From: Paracoccaceae bacterium
Lineage (GTDB): Bacteria > Pseudomonadota > Alphaproteobacteria > Rhodobacterales > Rhodobacteraceae
Assembly: GCA_021648225.1 (NCBI GenBank)
Contig: JAKITE010000053.1
Location: 1 to 18,077 of the forward strand
Reading direction: 5' to 3'
Length of the DNA stretch: 18,077 bases
Of the stretch, positions 14,216 to 18,077 are shown one piece after another. The first letter of the stretch is position 1, and every line of letters starts with the position of its first letter. The notes below the pieces were generated by a model. That model ran no database searches and was not told the DNA's origin. It saw only the letters and a list, made by a program, of their open reading frames with translations. Made by a program: the position numbers and the translations under genes.

Positions 14216-14497
14216 TTAACTGCCGTTCAAACGGTCGCGCAGCAGCTTTCCGGTTTTGAAAAACGGCACGTATTTTTCTTCGACCTTGACCGATTCACCG
14301 GTGCGCGGATTGCGCCCCACCCGTGCGTCGCGTTTCTTGATTGAAAAAGCACCAAACCCGCGTAATTCAACCCGTTTTCCGGCTGCCATTGCATCAATAA
14401 TTTCATCAAAAATAGTGCCGACAATCCGCTCTACATCCCGCTGATACAGATGCGGGTTTTCGTCAACAATTTTTTGAACCAGTTCCGATTTTATCAT
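14216..14497 (-). CDS. ihfB: Integration host factor subunit beta
   Basis: A DNA-bending nucleoid protein of the HU/IHF family, working as a heterodimer with IHF-alpha in transcription, replication and recombination. The 93 residues include SELVQKIVDENPHLYQRDVERIV, the signature GFGAFSIKKRDARVGRNPRTGE with the DNA-intercalating proline (Pro64), and VPFFKTGKLLRDRLN. The beta subunit is favoured by the opening MIKSELVQ and by position next to rpsA. The ATG at 14497 is chosen over 14551 because AAGGA lies 7 bases before it and the family starts here. It is probably the first gene of ihfB-lapA-trpF-trpB. Confidence 0.96.
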   Translation of the reverse strand: MIKSELVQKIVDENPHLYQRDVERIVGTIFDEIIDAMAAGKRVELRGFGAFSIKKRDARVGRNPRTGESVKVEEKYVPFFKTGKLLRDRLNGS

Positions 14498-14627
14498 CTC
14501 GGCTTCCTTTTTGACGTTTTTGTTTTTACTCAAAAGTGCTCCGCCCAGCACAACTCGTACAAACTTTACTATTTCGCCATATTGGCAGGGTTAAAAGTTA
14601 TTTGGAAGGTAATGCCACAACAATGTC

Positions 14628-14670
14628 GGGCAAAAACCGCGTAAAACACAGCTACTAGCGGTTTTTCGCC
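14628..14670. repeat. Inverted repeat upstream of ihfB
   Basis: AAAAACCGC (14632-14640) and GCGGTTTTT (14658-14666) pair perfectly, extended by three more pairs past a bulged C, around a 17-base loop. Transcripts in either direction would form the same stem. The T tracts are inside the stem, so it is only a weak, possibly bidirectional terminator; a protein-binding site or structured leader is equally possible. Confidence 0.5.
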
Positions 14671-14773
14671 AATATTTTCTTAAGCAAAGCAGGTGCGTAA
14701 GCAGAATTATGCTTCAGAGCCCAGAATCGCCCGGCAAATTTCCGTAAAAGCATGGCGCGCGATTCGCCCCCAA

Positions 14774-14805
14774 TAACGCGAAACGGCGCCCGTTCAGGCG
14801 CCGTT
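14774..14805 (-). terminator. Terminator-like hairpin after rpsA
   Basis: On the minus strand AACGGCGCC (14805-14797) pairs perfectly with GGCGCCGTT (14790-14782) around the loop TGAACG, followed by TCGCGTTATT. It is 42 bases past the rpsA stop. The stem is strong; the T tail is poor, so termination may be incomplete. Confidence 0.6.
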
Positions 14806-14847
14806 CCAGTTGTGCTCCACTTTGGCAGAGCGCTTGTGATCAGACGA

Positions 14848-16530
14848 TTACTCGTCTTTGCCTTTCAGCGCTGCACCAAGAATATCGCCCAAAGATGCAC
14901 CGGAATCCGAAGACCCGTATTGTTCAATGGCTTCTTTTTCCTCGGCAATTTCACGCGCCTTGATCGACAAGCCCAACCGGCGGCTGGCTTTGTCAATATT
15001 GGTCACGCGGGCGTCAACCTTGTCGCCCACATTAAACCGCTCGGGACGTTGCTCTGCGCGGTCGCGCGACAGGTCTGAACGACGGATGAAAGATTTCATG
15101 CCCTCATGTTCGACCTCGATGCCGCCATCCTCGATCGAGGTAACGTTAACCGTGACAATCGCACCACGTTTGATACCGCCAACTGCGTCAGCAAACGGGT
15201 CACTGCCCAGTTCCTTGACCGACAGGCTGATACGCTCTTTTTCCGCATCAACGTCGGTCACAACCGCTTTGACGATATCGCCTTTCTGGTAATCCTGAAT
15301 GGCTTCTTCGCCGGAGCGATCCCAATCAAGACCGGAAAGGTGGATCATGCCGTCAATATCGCCGTCCAGACCAATAAACAGGCCGAATTCGGTGATATTT
15401 TTGACTTCGCCTTCAACTTCGGTGCCGACAGGGTTGTTCGCAGCAAAGTTTTCCCACGGATTACCCTGTGTTTGTTTCAGACCAAGCGATACGCGACGCT
15501 TAACCGTGTCAATTTCCAGAACCATGACTTCGACTTCTTGAGAGGTCGAAACAATCTTGCCCGGATGGATGTTTTTCTTGGTCCAGGACATTTCCGAAAC
15601 ATGGACAAGGCCTTCAACGCCCGGCTCCAGTTCAACAAATGCGCCATAATCCGTGATGTTGGTAACGCGGCCGGTATGGCTGCTTTCCAGCGGATAACGG
15701 GCTTCGACATCACCCCAAGGGTCGTCTTGCAACTGTTTCATGCCAAGCGAAATCCGCATGGTTTCACGGTTGATTTTCACAACCTGAACATTCACCGTGC
15801 CACCGATTTCCAGAATTTCGGAAGGGTGATTAACCCGGCGCCATGCCATATCGGTAACGTGCAACAAGCCGTCCACGCCGCCAAGATCAACAAACGCACC
15901 ATAATCGGTGATGTTTTTAACGATGCCTTCAACAACCTGGCCTTCTTCGAGCTTGCCAACAATCTCAGCGCGCTGTTCGGCACGGGATTCTTCAAGGATT
16001 GCACGACGTGATACAACAATGTTGCCACGACGACGGTCCATTTTCAGAATCTGAAACGGTTGCGCGAGGCCCATCAACGGGCCGGGATCACGCACAGGGC
16101 GCACATCGACTTGAGAGCCGGGCAGGAACGCAACCGCGCCGCCAAGATCAACCGTAAAGCCGCCTTTAACGCGGCCAAACATAGCGCCTTCAACGCGCTC
16201 TTCTTTTTCAAATGCTTTTTCCAGACGGTCCCAAGCTTCTTCGCGACGGGCTTTTTCACGGCTGATCGCCGCTTCTCCGCGCAGGTTTTCGACGCGCTCA
16301 AGGAACACTTCGACAATATCGCCAACGGCGATTTCGGGTTCTTGTCCGGGTTCTGCGAATTCTTTTATGTCAACTCGGCCTTCCATTTTATAGCCGATGT
16401 CGATGATGGCCTGTCCGGCTTCAATTGCGATGACAGTGCCTTTGACGACGCTTCCCTCGTCAGGGGTTTCAAGTTCAAAGCTCTCGTTAAGCAGGGCTTC
16501 AAAGTCTTCCATAGTTGCGCTAGCAGCCAT
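14848..16530 (-). CDS. rpsA: 30S ribosomal protein S1
   Basis: S1 brings mRNA to the 30S subunit and unfolds its leader. The 560 residues contain six S1 (OB-fold) repeats in order: about 22-90 (VVKGTVIAIEAGQAIIDIGY), 108-175 (VEGAMFGRVKGGFTVDLG), 195-265 (VEGIVKNITDYGAFVDLG), 282-352 (HTGRVTNITDYGAFVELE), 369-438 (VEGEVKNITEFGLFIGLD) and 456-525 (VTVNVTSIEDGGIEVEHEG). A tail ending in GKDE follows. Repeats 3-5 have the clear NIT(D/E)(Y/F)G core; 1, 2 and 6 are diverged, as is usual. AGGAG lies 9 bases before the ATG. It follows cmk in many alphaproteobacteria, but here an extra gene lies between. Confidence 0.98.
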   Translation of the reverse strand: MAASATMEDFEALLNESFELETPDEGSVVKGTVIAIEAGQAIIDIGYKMEGRVDIKEFAEPGQEPEIAVGDIVEVFLERVENLRGEAAISREKARREEAWDRLEKAFEKEERVEGAMFGRVKGGFTVDLGGAVAFLPGSQVDVRPVRDPGPLMGLAQPFQILKMDRRRGNIVVSRRAILEESRAEQRAEIVGKLEEGQVVEGIVKNITDYGAFVDLGGVDGLLHVTDMAWRRVNHPSEILEIGGTVNVQVVKINRETMRISLGMKQLQDDPWGDVEARYPLESSHTGRVTNITDYGAFVELEPGVEGLVHVSEMSWTKKNIHPGKIVSTSQEVEVMVLEIDTVKRRVSLGLKQTQGNPWENFAANNPVGTEVEGEVKNITEFGLFIGLDGDIDGMIHLSGLDWDRSGEEAIQDYQKGDIVKAVVTDVDAEKERISLSVKELGSDPFADAVGGIKRGAIVTVNVTSIEDGGIEVEHEGMKSFIRRSDLSRDRAEQRPERFNVGDKVDARVTNIDKASRRLGLSIKAREIAEEKEAIEQYGSSDSGASLGDILGAALKGKDE

Positions 16531-16612
16531 AAAGTTAATCTCCTAAATTATGTTTTTACGGGCCAAGCGGTTGGTTCCGCCGGTCTTTCAGATTGTCAGA
16601 TGCCAATCAGAT

Positions 16613-16650
16613 GAAAACAAACAAAGGGCCGAGGTTATAAAACCCGACCC
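16613..16650 (-). promoter_or_regulatory. Hairpin with U-rich tail in the rpsA leader
   Basis: On the minus strand GGGTCGGGTT (16650-16641) pairs with AACCTCGGCCC (16636-16626) through ten pairs with one bulge and a four-base loop, followed by TTTGTTTGTTTTC (16625-16613). It starts about 30 bases after the predicted transcription start and ends about 80 bases before the rpsA ATG. The shape is that of an intrinsic terminator inside a leader, compatible with attenuation or with a structured S1 autoregulatory site. E. coli S1 represses its own translation; no such mechanism is shown here. Confidence 0.5.
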
Positions 16651-16687
16651 TGTATGCCTATGGCGTTTTCACCTATTCGACGGCGTG

Positions 16688-16716
16688 TCTATACGCCCCA
16701 AACCCAAGTAACACAA
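16688..16716 (-). promoter_or_regulatory. Sigma-70-type promoter of rpsA
   Basis: On the minus strand TTGTGT (16716-16711) and TATAGA (16693-16688) are 17 bases apart. The start near 16681 gives a leader of about 150 bases, long enough to contain the hairpin at 16626-16650. Confidence 0.6.
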
Positions 16717-16759
16717 GCCCCTATCGCGCGGTGGGTAAGCCTTTCACGCACCCCCAATC

Positions 16760-16791
16760 GCCCGTGTATTTGCATACGCAAAATAACGGGC
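16760..16791. repeat. Dyad between the orphan gene and the rpsA promoter
   Basis: GCCCGT (16760-16765) pairs with ACGGGC (16786-16791), and inside it TTTGC (16769-16773) pairs with GCAAA (16778-16782). No T tail follows on either strand. It may be a weak end signal for the gene at 16857-17303 or a protein-binding site upstream of rpsA. Confidence 0.4.
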
Positions 16792-16856
16792 GCGCGGCGG
16801 CCATGGCCTCGCTACGCTCGGATACAGAACTGCCCCGCCGGTCACTGGTTTTACCT

Positions 16857-17303
16857 CTATTCCAATCTCAGCCATCTGGCGTCTCCTCCTCTGCTAATAA
16901 CAGCAATTTCTCCCGAGAGAGTTACACGAAATATGGCTTGAAAAACCCCATTTGAGTTGCCCGGACCAATTGACGCTATGACCGCAAGAAAACTATCTGA
17001 ACGATCAAGCTTAAAACGAACCACATCCGCCCCATCTCGCCCTCCATTTGGTATAACCCGGACCGAAGCTCTTTCACTCTGAGATTCAAATTCTTGGATA
17101 ATGCAATCCCAATTCAGCACACTGAATTCCTCAAAATTTGCCCTGAGTTCTGAGATAAGGAAACCTTCTAGTTTGCTTTTGCTGTAGAATGAATATTCAA
17201 CCAGATGCATTTCTCTGCAATCGGCATTGGGGTCAGCGACCTCCTCCTGCGCAAACCCAGCGGTTGAAGTGATCAAAAGCATGATAAGAATAAGGTTTTT
17301 CAT
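16857..17303 (-). CDS. Hypothetical exported protein between cmk and rpsA
   Basis: A 148-residue protein I do not recognise. The signal peptide MKNLILIMLLITSTAGFAQ is clear, with cleavage near FAQ-E. The mature part of about 129 residues has two cysteines (ADCREM and NWDCII) that could form a disulfide, a helical stretch YSKSKLEGFLISELRANFEEF, then an alternating beta-type pattern SVRVIPNGGRDGADVVRFKLDRSDSFLAVIASIG and FQAIFRVTLSGEIAVIS. Two beta-rich halves after one helix suggest a small compact periplasmic domain. Base composition is lower in GC than rpsA. The ribosome site is weak (AGAG before the ATG). It interrupts the usual cmk-rpsA adjacency and is likely an accessory gene. Confidence 0.68.
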   Translation of the reverse strand: MKNLILIMLLITSTAGFAQEEVADPNADCREMHLVEYSFYSKSKLEGFLISELRANFEEFSVLNWDCIIQEFESQSERASVRVIPNGGRDGADVVRFKLDRSDSFLAVIASIGPGNSNGVFQAIFRVTLSGEIAVISRGGDARWLRLE

Positions 17304-17514
17304 GCAGCTCTTTTCTTGGTATTCTCGCGGGCATTAAGCCGTGCGGAAAATCGAAATCAGAAAATACTATCGTAAAAACCGATGTTTCCTCTACGTTTGA
17401 ATTTACTTCAGGTTGCGCCGCAATACCACCGATAACATTCCAGCCCAACCACCGCACGCACCGCTAACTACAATTTAACTAAAATGCCTGATAACTGTGC
17501 TTGCCTGATACCTC

Positions 17515-17646
17515 GGTGACATTGCGTCGGGCATGCAGATTCAGAACTGACAGCGCACTGCCGAATTCAGGGCCAGCCATCAGTATAAATAAAAACCGCG
17601 TCTCCCAATTATAGACGCGTGGGCACAAAACCGACGCAATGTCACC
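17515..17646. repeat. 132-bp segment with perfect 16-bp terminal inverted repeats (MITE-like)
   Basis: GGTGACATTGCGTCGG at 17515-17530 recurs, reverse-complemented, at 17631-17646 without mismatch. The match stops sharply on both sides. The 100 bases between carry no gene. Such a short element with exact inverted ends looks like a miniature inverted-repeat transposable element or the joined ends of a deleted insertion sequence. No clear target duplication flanks it (left CTGATACCTC, right AACACGACC), which keeps the call tentative. Confidence 0.5.
17585..17619 (-). terminator. Intrinsic terminator on the minus strand
   Basis: On the minus strand CGCGTCT (17619-17613) pairs with AGACGCG (17603-17597) around a 9-base loop, followed by GTTTTTATTTAT. 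It lies about 225 bases after the cmk stop, inside the inverted-repeat element. It could end a long cmk 3' untranslated region or a separate small RNA. Confidence 0.7.
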
Positions 17647-17770
17647 AACACGACCGCTGTATTCACCGAAACCTCAGCATCCCATAAGGCAACAATTAAA
17701 ACCGCTTTTGAATGAAATGCGGCGCTTCGGCCTGTCCAAATTCTTTGTTGCAAAAATACTCGCAGGGTGA

Positions 17771-17811
17771 GGGCCGTTAAACAAACGATCCGGGGGATCG
17801 TTTGTAGGCCC
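17771..17811. repeat. Large hairpin downstream of cmk
   Basis: Perfect 11-bp arms ACAAACGATCC (17781-17791) and GGATCGTTTGT (17795-17805) with loop GGG, enclosed by GGGCC (17771-17775) and GGCCC (17807-17811). No T run follows on either strand. The style recalls dispersed intergenic repeats of Rhodobacterales; this is from memory of the group and not verified. Confidence 0.55.
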
Positions 17812-17829
17812 GAAGAAGCAAAGCTCAAG

Positions 17830-17845
17830 AGGGGCGGCAGCCCCT
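17830..17845. repeat. Small hairpin at the cmk stop codon
   Basis: AGGGGC (17830-17835) pairs with GCCCCT (17840-17845) around GGCA, overlapping the cmk stop codon at 17844-17846. It has no T tail; it may protect the 3' end of the cmk message or belong to the repeat cluster that follows. Confidence 0.45.
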
Positions 17846-18077
17846 ATAATACCGCACGAACAGCCGCAATCGCTGCGGCCACCGCTGCCTCAATCGTCAA
17901 TTCCGTAGTATCCAGCACCAAGGCATCCGCCGCCGCCACCATTGGCGCGGCATCGCGGCTGGCATCACGAATATCACGTTGTTTGATGTCACGTTCCACA
18001 GTTTCCAGCGTCAGGTCCGGCGTTGCTTTGCGCAATTCCTCAAACCGCCGCATCGCCCGCACACGGTCCGAGGCGGT
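17844..18077 (-). CDS. cmk: Cytidylate kinase, C-terminal part (gene runs out of the window)
   Basis: The last 77 or so residues of cytidylate kinase, which phosphorylates CMP and dCMP with ATP. The frame is open to the window edge, reading ASDRVRAMRRFEELR and then ERDIKQRDIRDASRDAAPMVAAADALVLDTTELTIEAAV. This holds the conserved RDxxDxxR segment of the substrate lid and the DALVLDTTxL strand near the end of the family. The 5' part, including the ATP-binding P-loop, lies beyond position 18077. In many alphaproteobacteria rpsA follows cmk directly; here about 1.3 kb separates them. Confidence 0.93.
   Translation of the reverse strand, partial: TASDRVRAMRRFEELRKATPDLTLETVERDIKQRDIRDASRDAAPMVAAADALVLDTTELTIEAAVAAAIAAVRAVL

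Larger units (their letters stand above)
14498..14847. other. ihfB-rpsA intergenic region
   Basis: About 350 bases without a gene. It holds the rpsA terminator (14774-14805), a long inverted repeat (14628-14670), a looser 7-bp repeat (GAATCGC near 14725 with GCGATTC near 14759) and the ihfB leader with a small GTGCT/AGCAC hairpin near 14530-14550. No convincing sigma-70 promoter for ihfB was found. Confidence 0.5.
16531..16856. other. rpsA upstream region
   Basis: A 326-base gap holding, in the direction of rpsA transcription, a dyad (16760-16791), a sigma-70-type promoter (16688-16716), a hairpin with U-rich tail (16613-16650) and the ribosome site AGGAG near 16540. A GC-rich piece with the palindrome GGCCATGGCC lies at about 16798-16807. 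No gene is supported. Confidence 0.6.
17304..17843. other. Gene-free region rich in inverted repeats, downstream of cmk
   Basis: About 540 bases without a supported gene. It holds a pair of perfect 16-bp inverted repeats (17515-17646), a minus-strand terminator inside them, a large hairpin (17771-17811), a small hairpin at the cmk stop (17830-17845) and an AT-rich motif CGAGTATTTTTGCAACAAAG on the minus strand (17762-17743). Open frames through it run across the terminator and repeats and look fortuitous. Confidence 0.6.

Noticed and set aside
15106..16011. Long plus-strand frame (301 codons) opposite rpsA
   Set aside because: rpsA is unambiguous on the other strand with six S1 repeats; the long open frame is a by-product of its codon use.
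17233..17457. 74-codon minus-strand frame overlapping the start of the orphan exported gene
   Set aside because: It begins with GTG without a ribosome site and overlaps the signal peptide gene out of frame; the product has no recognisable domain. It could be a remnant, but nothing supports it.
17580..17828. 82-codon minus-strand frame after cmk
   Set aside because: It runs through the large hairpin, the inverted repeat and the intrinsic terminator, and has no ribosome site. It looks fortuitous.

Overview
The window reads as ordinary chromosome of an alphaproteobacterium, most likely order Rhodobacterales (Roseobacter group). The main reasons are the minus-strand order cmk, rpsA, ihfB, lapA-like, trpF, trpB, the pair rplY-pth, and gene styles familiar from that group (CAP lipoprotein, YjbF/YjbH pair, alanine-rich small secreted proteins). 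This is inference from gene order and protein style; no database search was possible. No rRNA, tRNA, CRISPR array, transposase or phage gene was recognised.

Layout. 1-1797: cell-envelope genes, namely two YkuD-type L,D-transpeptidases (+) on either side of a CAP-domain lipoprotein (-). 1978-2485: two near-identical small secreted/membrane proteins in tandem, each with its own promoter, ended by a strong terminator. 2538-5329: a minus-strand yjbH-yjbF pair for exopolysaccharide-related outer-membrane functions, coupled by an ATGA overlap. 5402-7952: a tightly packed minus-strand operon gst-queG-SDR; queG makes the tRNA base queuosine. 8025-9191: an FMN-dependent alpha-hydroxy-acid (L-lactate type) dehydrogenase, transcribed away from rplY-pth (9352-10769) through overlapping divergent promoters. 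10772-11895: a small secreted protein of unknown function and a DUF2158 (YodC-like) protein with an RGG-rich tail. 11970-14497: trpB, trpF, a LapA-domain membrane protein and ihfB, probably one transcript from ihfB to trpB. 14848-16530: rpsA with a recognisable promoter and a hairpin-bearing leader. 16857-17303: an orphan secreted protein. 17304-17843: a gene-free stretch rich in inverted repeats. 17844-18077: the 3' end of cmk.

How it fits together. Most genes are housekeeping: translation (rpsA, rplY, pth, queG), nucleoid and tryptophan metabolism (ihfB, trpF, trpB), and envelope maintenance (L,D-transpeptidases, YjbF/H). No clearly new multi-gene system is visible. The parts that look least described are the duplicated small proteins next to yjbFH, the RGG-tailed DUF2158 protein, the rpsA leader hairpin, and the cmk-rpsA gap, which holds a possible MITE-like element with perfect 16-bp inverted ends and an orphan secreted gene.
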